NCBI RefSeq assembly: GCF_028583425.1
Contig: NC_072797.1
Location: 18,634,001 to 18,698,000 of the forward strand
DNA: 64,000 nt
Origin: Eublepharis macularius
Taxonomy: Eukaryota; Chordata; Lepidosauria; Squamata; Eublepharidae
Reading direction: 5' to 3'
In this document: piece after piece, positions 1 to 10,900 of the stretch
How positions within the stretch are numbered: the first letter of the stretch is position 1
How the letters are laid out: each line of letters begins with the position of its first letter
Translations under genes and position numbers: made by a program
Notes under the pieces: model-generated
The model's input: the letters and a program-made list of their open reading frames with translations, nothing else
Database searches by the model: none
Told to the model about the DNA's origin: nothing

Positions 1-770
1 ATGTTATTGATTGCATCTGAGCTGTCTTTTTGCCACCTGTACAAAAAGCACCCCCTCCCCAAAGGCCTTGTGTTGGCCAAAGCACAGAGGGGCTTCATCC
101 TGGACATCAAACCGGAGACCCGCAATCACACGCACAAGCAGGAGCCAATGCATGAGGCAGCAGCCCAATTCCCACAAGGACTCCGACACAATCGAATCCG
201 GACTTCTGAGACTCTCTGATTAATGACCAATGTTTGCAGGACAATAAATGAAAACTCCAGACCTCTCAGGCCTATCCTGGACAATGCCAGCTTGTAACTG
301 GTAACCTAATCTAATGTCCACTCAAGGAGGACGGCATGGCCTCCTGCCCTATCTGCAACCCCAAGGCGGGCCTCAGTCACCCCGATTACCTTACCAAAGC
401 CCCAGAGCGTTCCATTGTCTGTTACATGAGGCATCCCCCATCGGGGCTCTTAATGCCACTGGCTGGTGCTGACATCTACTAAACCCAATTATTTCCACTA
501 AGCAGGGAAAGGGGTATCAAAAGGGCTCCCAAAGCTGCCACTGTGCCCCCTCCCAAGTGAGTTTCCATCTCTGGACTTTTACCTGCTGACATGCAATGAG
601 GACCACTTCTACAGGACAGGAAGACAGTTTCAGAGGTATGAGCTTTTGCGAGTCGAAGCGTTGGGTCTCGAAAGGTCATACCTCAGAAATCTAGCTTAAG
701 GTGAAATTGGAACCAGATCTTGCTACAGGGCAGAAAAGAGTTCAACCTAATCTCTCCCTTTTCACTTTCC
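1..770. other. No feature recognised
   Basis: Sequence downstream of TXNL1. Short open frames are present on both strands, but none resembles a known protein and no repeat family was recognised. Confidence 0.5.
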
Positions 771-774
771 CTCT

Positions 775-1700
775 GTGAACCTACTTGTCATGGACCAACC
801 TGGCCCAGTGGAGCAGAGTGACTCAGAGGACTCTTCTGAGGAAGAGGCAGCTGGTGAACCTGACCCAGATCCACAGCCAGTGGCAGAGACACTGCAGGAG
901 GAGGCAGGCTCTGAAGGCTCAGATACTGATCCACAGCCAGGTCCCAGCACATCGGTTCCTCAGCTTCCCAGCCCTGGGCTGGCAACAGAAAGCCGGGTGC
1001 AGGCCAGCTCTCCCCCTTCATCACCAGAGCCTCGGGAGCGCTGCCAGAGGGCTAGAAGAGCCCTCCAAGCCAGAAGGCGCAGTACCAGGCTAGCAGCACA
1101 GCACCGGCCCAGCATCATTAGTGATGATAAGTGCTCGCAGGAGCAGGACTGAGACAGCCGGCAGGTGCATGCTATAGCACAAGCAGCTGAGCACAGTGAG
1201 GCTTAAAAGCAGCCGAAGAGGGAATGGCTGTGTGGAAGCAATGAGTCCGCTCACTACTGACCTTGCTGCTTTTCTTGTCCCTGACCTTGGCCTGTTCCTG
1301 TGGATGTGTTTTTGGAATCCCCCTTTGGACTTGAAGCTGTGAGTGTGCCCAGTTGGTGCCTGAACCTTGGAACTGGGTGCTGCCCTGCTCGGACAACTTG
1401 GGAGTTGTCCCTTGCCTGCTGCCAGTGTGAGTCTGTATTGGGACAGTACTCCCAATTCTTCCTCTCTTCCTGCTTCTTGATTACCAACCCTATTTCTTTG
1501 CTAGGTGGATCCACTGGATCCTCACAGCTTTCCTTAACCCTCCAATCCCAGGATAGAAGCTCCTTCCATCCAAACCTACTTCCTTTATCCACCCTCTACA
1601 TTTTTGCCCCCTTTGGGGGACAACCCAATACCTTTTTTTTTCCTGATCCCTGGTGGTTTTCCTCTGAGCTAGTCAAGGATTTGCAAATTCAGATTAATGG
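775..1700 (+). mobile_element. Possible end fragment of an LTR-type retroelement, with acidic ORF piece
   Basis: An open frame at 775-1152 encodes a low-complexity acidic, Pro/Ser-rich tail (DSEDSSEEEAAGEPDPDPQP, then PGPSTS) ending in an Arg-rich stretch. It is followed by several hundred bases that look like the non-coding end of an LTR-type element. No protease, reverse transcriptase or integrase motif is present and no clear LTR ends were seen. It could also be an unrelated repeat. Broken fossil; age not estimated. Confidence 0.3.
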
Positions 1701-1769
1701 AAGCACATCACAAAAGGGTGGAGGGATCAGTCCACTGGACGACTCTCATGGACACGCACCATTGAAGGT

Positions 1770-1951
1770 GTGTGTGTGAGAAAAGCTGCCAAGTTGCGGC
1801 CAACTTATGGAGACCCCGCAAGGCTTTCAAGAAAAGAGATAAGCTGAGGCGACCCTGGGCTTCCTTGGAAGTCTCGGATGGGAGTACCAACCTTACTTAG
1901 CTTTTGAGATCAGATGAGATGGGGGGGGGGGTGGCTAGCCCAGGCCATCCT
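1770..1951 (-). repeat. 5S rRNA-derived SINE, minus orientation
   Basis: Read on the minus strand it begins GGATGGCCTGGGCTAGCC and contains the 5S-like box region ATCTCATCTGATCTCAAAAG, then CTAAGTAAGGTTGG. It ends with the family tail (CCATAAGTTGGCCGCAACTT). A poly-C run interrupts the 5S-like part. Confidence 0.75.
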
Positions 1952-3271
1952 AATCAGAGCACCTCTTGAAGTTACCTAGAACCAAGTTAGAGCTCAGTTG
2001 TTCCTCCTCTCTCCTTGGTAAGGCTGGTTCAAAGCGTATTGTCATACCCAACTAAGGCACCCTGCTTGCCTCTGATTAAGACTGCTAAGTTCCCAATTGA
2101 ACCCCTGTGCAATACCACAGAGCTCTCCTTAGAGCTGCCAGGTAGCACAGGTCCAAGATCCAATACCTTTTGTCTTGCATGCTGTTGATAGTTAGCAGTG
2201 AGTTGAGTAACAGCAACACATGTGCTTTCTCCTCACTGCGCTGCCCCAAGCCGCGGCTTGGCTGAAAAACCAGCTGGGTTCCTTTGCTAGTTCGGTTCAA
2301 TTTTCCAAGGTGGCTTCCACAGGAGATATTTCTAGTGGACTGTGTCCAACTCTTTGCGCACAAGAGTTTAGTTTGGCATTAATGCCTAAATCTGCCAAGA
2401 CGCAAGAAAAATGCCTACAGCGTTTAACACCCCCTCTCCCTCCAAATGCTAATGAGGCTAGGATTTAAATTTTTGTTGGGATTTATTGTACTTAGAAAAG
2501 CAACAAATTTAAGTCAACAAAGTAATTATTCCAATTAAAACGTCTTTGTTAAAATTTACTGTGAATTAGAAAGCAGCCACATACGGACATGGCGCTGGTC
2601 AGCGTACGACTTAGGAAAAATTCTTGAGAGGGCGTTCTGCCAAGGAGATTTGCAGAAGAGGCTTAAAGCAATCAAGCTTAGACACTCGTCCTTTGATAAA
2701 GATAACTATCTGCCTTAAATATTTCAGTATTAAACCTCCCACAGAGCTCCTGTAATGCCATTAAAAGTTTAGCAATAAATGTTTTTAAAAAGACTCCAAA
2801 TACACAGATATCAGAATTTTTTGCCAATGACAGTTTTTCCTCTCCCACTGAGTTTAAATCTGGGAAAAGAAATGGAAGAGTAAAAGATTAGACTGCCTCT
2901 GCAAAGTTACTTTAGGACAACACGAAACCGCAACGTGGTCACTTCTTCCATCTCGTCCTGTTTTATCTTTACCGTGAGACAATGTAGAAGATGAGTATGA
3001 AGAAATGTTCTGCAAAACTTAGTCCCGTTGCCTGTATCATTTTGGCATTTGGATATGTATTTGTGGCATGTTTGAATAAAGGATAGCAAGAAATTCAAAC
3101 TGAAGAAAGCTTTCGTTGGCCAAGAGCTGCCCGTAACGAAGTATCGTTATCAGAGAAGTTCTGAAGACAATTATTCAAACGTTATATTCTGGTGCAACAC
3201 GTAAGGATCTCTACTTGGCATACAAGAAGTGAGTTAGTCTTCTTGCCTTCCATCCTCGCAGTAGTATTATG
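1952..3271. other. No feature recognised
   Basis: AT-moderate intergenic sequence. No exon, RNA gene or repeat family was identified. Confidence 0.5.
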
Positions 3272-3998
3272 GGAAAGACCATGACTCAGTGGTATAGCAC
3301 CTGCTGCTTTGCATGCAGAAGAGCACAGGCTCAATCCCCCAGCATGCAGAAGAGCACAGGCTCAATCCCACCTAGCATCGACCAGGGCCAGGGTGTTTTC
3401 GGCCCTGGCCCCAACCTGGTGGAACACTCTGTCTTGCGAGACCAGGGCCCAGCAGGACTTGTTAGCATTTCACTGGGCCTGCAAGACGGAGCTGTTCCGC
3501 CAGGCATACGGGTGGTGCTGGGCGGTGCCCCCCCCACCCCGAGTGTGTGTGTGTGTGGGGGGGGTGATATTTTGTGCCCTCCTGCCCAATGACACCTCCC
3601 ATCTTTTATATGGTTGCTGTAAACTGCTCTATGGACGGTGACAGGTGAATGTATAACGTGCTGCCATGTTCTCTATTGTTATAGCTGTATTTATATAGTG
3701 GTAATATATGTTTTTAAATGAATTATATACATGATTTATATTTTAATGGTTACTGCTGATAAATTGTGTAGTGTGTTTTAAGTTGTTGTGATCTGCCCTG
3801 AGCCCACCTGTTTGGGGAGGGCGGACTATAAATTTAAGAAAATAAATAAAATAAATAAATCTTCAGGTAAAGGGATCGGGCAATAGCTGATGTGAAAAAA
3901 CCTCTGCTCGAGACCCCAGAGAGCAGCTGCCAGTCAGAGTAGACAATATGGACCCCGACAGATGAACCGTCTCATTCAGTAAAAGGCAGATTCAAGGA
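3272..3998 (+). repeat. tRNA-derived SINE interrupted by a LINE
   Basis: The left part (3272-3378) has a tRNA-like start (ACTCAGTGGTATAGCACCTG) and B-box-like GGCTCAATCCC. The SINE resumes at 3862 (TTCAGGTAAAGGGATCGGGC) and runs to about 3998 (CATTCAGTAAAAGGCAGATT). In the left part a segment of about 36 bp (GCATGCAGAAGAGCACAGGC and following bases) occurs twice in tandem at 3309-3378. Confidence 0.7.
3380..3861 (+). mobile_element. CR1/L2-type LINE 3' end inserted in the SINE
   Basis: It encodes the decayed reverse-transcriptase C terminus typical of these LINEs (NLVEHSV, then an ACKTELFRQAY-like stretch). Next comes the 3' UTR ending CTGCCCTGAGCCCACC, GGGCGGACTATAAAT and an AATAAA-rich tail. 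It splits the host SINE between its CTAGCATC and TTCAGGTAAAG segments. Confidence 0.7.
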
Positions 3999-4754
3999 AG
4001 ATTGAATAGCAACAGTGGAAAGGGACAGTGGAGAGGCCCCCACCACAGTTTTAACTGTCAGGGTAGGAAAGTGGATGCAATCCTGTGTATTAATAAGGTG
4101 GAGGAGAGTAGATATCTGAGACACAGAGGACAGAGCCAGTCAATTCTGTCCTATACTGGCAGGCTTAAGATGTCATTGCAGCAGAAATAGCAAGATCATT
4201 TCAACAGTCTGTATGCTGAAGAACCAGCAGTCCCTTTTGCGGTGAATGGTTCAGTAGAAGCACTTGAGTGCCACCAACATTTAGAGTTTGCACAACGGGG
4301 AGTCAGCAACTGGTGGCCCTTAAGCCTACCTGAGCTGCCCAAGTACTGCCTTTGCACCCTCCCTCCAGCTGTCATTCTCAGAGGCAAACGAAGTGTGATG
4401 GGCGTCTTGACAGTGAGCCAGAGCATGACGGTCTTGAGAAGCCAGATATCTACTCCCTTAGTAAAAGTGGAGCCCTGGAAAAATTAGTTCCTGATCAAAG
4501 CTTTTTGATTTACAAGAGGAAACCGAGTTTTCAGAAGATGAACTGCTTTAAAATACCTTGATATCAGTTATCACTTAGTAAAAAACACCTGTAAATCAGA
4601 GATTTTTAGAATATTATAGATGTTTAAATATCTTCAATGAAAGAAAAAAAATGATACACACAAGAACAAGCTATGAGTCCAGCTTCAACCTTTTTAGTGA
4701 TCTTCAATGCAAAAGCCACATCTTCCACTGTGCAACTTGGCAAAATTAATGAAT

Positions 4755-4966
4755 TTTATTTACAAATTCACGTCCCAAGATTACAACAGTAAACACTTGA
4801 GTGATATCCCGTACTAACAAAATGCAGCGATTTGTAATGGTATTAAAATGGAATAGACGGAGAGTCTCTCTCTTGTGTCAGATCAATCGGTTGCCCAGGA
4901 GTCAGAGATAATAGGATGATCTTGTGTTGATTGCAGTTAAGGCCTTCCAAGTGTTTTCTTTGTAAC
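4755..4966 (-). other. TXNL1: TXNL1 3' UTR with candidate poly(A) signal
   Basis: Sequence just downstream of the TXNL1 stop. The first AATAAA on the minus strand covers 4760-4755, about 210 nt after the stop. The real cleavage site could lie further down, because no transcript evidence is available. Confidence 0.5.
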
Positions 4967-4996
4967 CTAGTGGCTCTCTCCTTTCTTGCCTACCAC
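4967..4996 (-). CDS. TXNL1: TXNL1 coding exon 8 (last 9 codons and stop)
   Basis: The acceptor ends in CATAG. The exon encodes VVGKKGESH followed by TAG, the invariant TXNL1 C terminus. The coding part is only 30 nt and is separated from exon 7 by a 10.2-kb intron, so it is too short for ordinary ORF calling. It was found by searching for the expected C terminus. The reading frame, acceptor and family ending all agree. Confidence 0.94.
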   Translation of the reverse strand: MVGKKGESH

Positions 4997-7900
4997 CTAT
5001 GGAAAGAGAAAGGTCAAGTTACCTGGGGGGAACTGACAGACAAACGGACTCACGCCCACACAATTACAGACGCTAGAGACTGCTGGGAGCGTTTCTCTCT
5101 TCTACATGCATTCATGAGAGGGCAGGGATGGGGTAAAAGAGCTTATAAACCTAATTTGGCCCACAGCAAAACAATAAAGGATAGAGCAGGAAAATTAAAC
5201 CTTATCCAGCCAACAAATCAAGTCATCACATACTCGTTTTGAGTTATGAGAACATGCCAGAGTTGAGCTGAATACAACTCCCTCCCCCAATTCACGGGCC
5301 TAGCTTTTTGTGTCTACATTCTGATGTCGATTCCGATATAGGCATCACTCCATGTCCTGCTCTGGGGTAAAGCCCAAGCAAACGGGTTGTGAGGTACTGA
5401 ACACTAAATTATGGTCGTGGGCTTCCCCAGTGACCTCATGAAGTTCTAGATTGTCAAGCTGAAATTCCACCAGAACCTCTCAATGGAAAGTGACCAACAA
5501 CTTCACCAGACCTCTGGCAGGAACAGGCAGCTGTATTGATTATAAGCAAGTTCTGATACTTTGACGCATCTTCACAATACAATCCAAGATGGCTGTTTTG
5601 GCTTCCAGTGCAAAGACTGAAAAATATGATTCAACCAGCGGAGGCTCTGAAACGGTTAGCTCAGATCTGCGGCGTCTAGGTATTGTCACTGGCAAGAATG
5701 TTATTCCATCTCTCCGTAGTCCAAGATGGCTTACAAGAACTTAAAGCGCCATAAAAACAGACAGCCACTCCAAGGACTCAGTATGACGACTGACTGATTC
5801 CTCATGGAAGCCTGAGAGAGAAGACTGAAACTGGTCAGACAGTGACAGAATCAGTCCCCTCTTTCTTAATCATATCATTTTTTTGCTGTGAACCCTACTG
5901 CAGCCAATGGGGCTTATTTCTGAATACGTATTTATTGGGAGTCGGTTGGAAGGTAGAGAAGGTTTCACAGCATTGAAATTTAGGTACTTAGGAGCAAGGT
6001 GTGAATACATCAGTCATAAACCATCTAATTTTCAAATTAGGGATGAAGATTTCAAGTCTCAGTTTATGTAGAAACCTGTAACTTATATTTGTATATACTT
6101 GCTTGCTGTACTAACACCTAGTAAGTGCTATTTTTGCCTGCTATGAACGGCTTCAACAGAATAAGGCAAGGAGAAGAGTCCAGTTCTACCACCACTTTTG
6201 TTTTCAGAAGAAACACAGCACAGTAACCCTCAAGCTACCTTCTCTTTACAGGTAACAGAATGGTACCTACCCAACAGGCATACTGGGGACATTAATTTCA
6301 CAGGTCAACTATGCATTTAAGAAGACATTTTTCTGTATTATCTGGTAACAAAGTAGCAGGAAGCTTGACAACCTCTGAAGTTCAATATCTGATATTCACC
6401 AGTTTGTAAAGAAGTGACTCCCAATCTTCCCCGTCTCCAAATAAGGACTAGGTTAACCCTGCAGAACACGGATTACTATACAGTGGCATGCAGACAGGAA
6501 CTTTCTAAAGTGTACAGACCAAAATGGAATTAAAGTCTCACGTCACCACAATATTGGGTAAAAATTTTCAAACGTTAAGATTTGATTAATTAGGTTATAA
6601 AAACACAAAATTAAACCAGAACAAAGGAGTGAAACATTTATTCTTCACTTGTGTTTCAAAGCAAAGTGCTCCAGTTTGGATTAAGCAGAATTACATCCAA
6701 AAATTAAACAATTACGAGGTTAGCAGAGGTAGACCAACCAATCCAAAATTTTCTTTTACATCTATACCATTCAGAAGGGGGAAATGGTCAACTGGCCCAT
6801 GTGAATTACCTGAAAAATTAAACATTCTGACATTGGTATTTTGGTATTTTGTCAGCACAGTCGGAACGGATGGTGTGCTCTCTTCCTTACCAACCAAGCA
6901 ACTGATATGCATGGCTAAAAAAGCAGCAAGGCAATTCCTCATTAATCTGGCACTTAATACAGAAGCTCCACGTGATTCGTTTCCCTCTGTTCAGATCACA
7001 TATTTTGGGGGGCGAATGACTCGCAGCCTTCTGACTACAGGTAGAAGTGACCTCCAGCTGAGCTAGAGCAGGTCGCCGCCAAGGTAGGCAAAGTAGTCCT
7101 TTCACCCAGTTCTACCCCTTTTAGGGCGTGTTGCCATTCAGCTACAGAGCAGGTTTCCTGTCTCAGAATGAAAAATGGCCCCGGAAGATGGTAGCATTCA
7201 AAGGACACACAGAGCCCGTGTCACTGAGGTTCTTTCGATAATGGGCCTGCCCTTCTTGAGTTTCTTCTTGGGATTAAGACCTAACCGTTACTACAATACG
7301 TCAGCTGAGAGGAAGAAGCCTCTAATTTTATTATCTTGCCTCATCATATCTACTGGTTTAAATTTCACAGCCAAGAGCGCTTCTGGTCCCTCCCTCCCTT
7401 TCTCATTCCAACCATCTACACAGGATTAATGTGGTGAGACAAAATGAAGAGGGAACGACATACACCACCTTGAATGCTTGGAGAAAAAGGGGGATTGAAG
7501 TAGGGTGGAACGGTCTGTCCTGGACACGTCTTCCATAAGACAACTGGCCCGCCTATCCTTCACGCTTTCCAATTCTGGTAAATGGAGGTTTCTGCCTTAT
7601 CTTGGCTTCCTGCTCAGTAGAAATGCCACCCCCCCTTTTTTTCTTTTCATGAAGGATCTTGTTTCAACCAAGACGGTGCATGCATAACTTTTTTAAAGGG
7701 TGCACGTAAACATATAAAATGCAGTTTGCATTCAGATTATGCAAGATTCCTGGATTTTATGCAGGGGGAGGTGAAAAAGTAGTGCAGAGTTACTTGACAA
7801 GTGGGCCTCCGAAGACAGAAAGTGTACAAGTGGGTCTGATTTCAAAAAAAGTTTTGACTATCACTGCACTCAGGGCTCATTTTGAGGGGGAACGCAAAGG

Positions 7901-10900
7901 AACGCAGTTCCGGCAGTTCCCCAAAGAGGTCACATGTCAGGCGGCCCCGCCCACCTGACTGTCAGCCATTTTGGGCCTGTTTCAGCCTGGAGTGGGGCCA
8001 AAACGGCCCAGATCGGGCCTCTGACGGGTGGTCGATCACTCTCCCACTCAGCAGTGGCCTGATCCTGACCATTTTGGGCCCCTTTTCGGCCATTTTCAGC
8101 TCCTTTTTGCCATTTTGGGCCCAATTTTGGCCCTGAGTGGCTAGGATTGGGTCCAAAACAGCCAGGATAGGTGATGTCAGAGGGTGTGGCATATGCAAAT
8201 AGTTTATGCTACTGACACACTTCTGGTGATGGCAAGGGGTGTGGCATATGCTGATGAGTTATGCCAATGAGTTATGCTAATAAGTTCCTCAAGCTCTTTT
8301 TCTACGAAATGACCTCTGACTGCACTAAACATCTCTGTGGCTACCTACCTGGAATATCAGGGCTAGCCTACATTTTGGATTTTTTAAAATGAAACTACTA
8401 CAGAAACAAGGCAAGGTAATAGCAGCTGTTTTTTAAAAAATATTGTTTGGGTTTTTTTTAAAGAAAACTGTGCCAAGTAGGAAGCAGGCCCCGCCTTCCG
8501 ACATATATTCTAGCATGAGGCTGACAGGGGCAGCTTTGCTATGTCACCTGGATTGTCTCTGACTACTGCAGGGCTAAAGAGTACACAGCCCCTCACTCCT
8601 GTTCTTGCTAACAAATGACAACTACACAAAATCAAGAAATTTTGCCCCCTGATCCATGGTATCCCTCGATTCATGGGTGATCAACTGACCAATGCGGCAA
8701 CCTTAGATCTTCCCAACACAAAGTGATCTTGCAAAAGCACCGTCCCCCCAATTACTCAACACACAATAAAATTGTAAGATAACTTCCTGGAAAACATCAT
8801 TAAAAAAAGACAAGTATGAATTGGCTTCTCAAGATACGAAGCATCCAAATTAGAGATGCAAGCCGCCTGGCGGGTAACACAACAAGACATTTGAAAAGCA
8901 ACACTGTATGAGAAAGATTTTTAAATGGTATGGTGAAAACAAAAGCGACGAGTCCGTGAGAAAAGAAGAGGCCCAGGAACGCAGTCCCAGAAGGCGGAGA
9001 AGAGTAGGCAGCGATGGCACCGGAAGCAGTGAAATTGTGGGAAAGACAAGGCAGACGCTAGAAGAGCAGGGGGAACTGGGACAGGGTAGTGGAAGGACAG
9101 ACCATTTTAAAAAGACATATCTATATCTTCTGCAATGTTATCTCTTGGGGCCAGGGAAATGCTGAAAGATAGTAAAACAAGAGCGTTAGAATGAAGCAAA
9201 GGAAAAAAAAGCCACCAAATGAACACGAATGAATGGAAGCATCATGCCACAGGGGGTAAAAAATGGACGCGTGTCTCATGCACCTGCACACTGACTACCG
9301 TCCAACACCAAGCGAGTGGCAGGAAGGAACTCTAGCAAGGAGTAAAAAGTAAGTAAGACGATCTGGTCAAGTTTTACCTGAACTTACAGGGAAGGACCGA
9401 CCCCTCTTTGTGCAGGCTAAATTTAAGCCTGCAGCTATTCAGCAACGCATGCAGCATGCCAAGCACTGCAAGTTTTTATTCAACGTAAGTCAGTCAAAAG
9501 GGAATCAAACCACCTCTCGTGCTGTTGCTTGGATTTATAGACTTCCTAGCAGGTTAATCTGGAAAGGCTGATTTTTTTAAAACCTTCTCAGATATAGTAT
9601 TATCATCCGACACTATGGTACAGCAGTTAATTAACCAATGTGCCAGCAAGGTAAGACATAGAGCTGTGAATTTGCCTTTTAATATGGACTTCATTCTTTA
9701 TACAGAATGTAAGTGCCACTGGGAATGCTTCAGACCAAAATGTGCAGGCCTTTTCGACCGCCAAGCTGAATGTAGCTCTATCAGTTACTATACCTACAGG
9801 GACTGTGACAAGGCGATCAATTCCTGCATTCCCACAGAACTGTAAGTAGAACAAAGTTTGTGGAATGGGACTACCTGGCCTTCCCCCCTCTGGCTAAATT
9901 CTTGCTGGGGGGGACAGTATTGGAAAAAATCACTCCTCCTCTCCGCCTACAGAAGTGCCATTTCACTTAGAGCAAAGCTACAAGTGACTTTCTTCACGTG
10001 GAGAACACTAGATTTTTCTCGCAAGGTTACCTGGGAAGTGAAGTCCAAATGTCCTTCCCCTCTCTGTTAGAATCGCTGCCTGAAGAGCCACAAGGGGTCT
10101 TTGTTTGGGGGCGGGCAGCTGCTACTTTCTCCCAGGGTGTCCTGCGGGCTGCCTGCTCCTGGGGAGCTGCTCTGGAGAAAGTGGCCGCATCGGTGAAGCT
10201 TCAGCTGCAGTGACAGTGGAAGGATCTGCTGCAGATTATTCTGCTGTCGCTGCGGCTGAAGCTTCACTGACGCTGCTGCTTCCAGAGCAGGTCCCCAGGA
10301 GCAGGTAGCCTGCAGGACGCCCTGGGAGAAAGTAGCAGCTGCCTGCCCCCAAACAAAGCCCTCTTGTGGCTCTTCAGACAGCGATTCTAACAGAGAGGGG
10401 AAGGACCACTCGGACTTCACTTCCCAGGTAACCTTGCGAGAAAAATCAAGTGTTCTCCATGTGAAGAAAGTCACTTGTAGCTTTGCTCTTAGTGTGTTAC
10501 TCCAGTGGAAGGACATTTCTGGATCCAACCAAGAACATCTGCCAGGCCAACACACATCATGGCTGTTGAGCTGCATCAAACTGGGCAGTTCACACTGAGC
10601 AAGGGAAACTCAGATGTGACGCCCTTAAAACAAAAAGAGTGACTGTGAGATTACTGCAAACATTGCTATGCTTTTTGCAGTTTGTAAAGCATCAGACATT
10701 GGTCGTTGTTAGTGGACACTTACAACCCAACAAAACACTAGCTGCCTCCTTCAGGGAAGTTTTTTTTTTTTTAAGAGAAAAAGTCTAGTTATTATCTGCC
10801 TGGATTTTAATCTGAATTCCGATTACTGCACAAGAGGAAGAGCTGTTAAGATCATAGCAGAAATTAGTAACAGAAATTAATTCTGAAGGAGATGTAACAG

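Noticed and set aside
6629-7066. 145-codon open frame in TXNL1 intron 7
   Set aside because: No domain, no conserved motif and no supporting splice or regulatory context.
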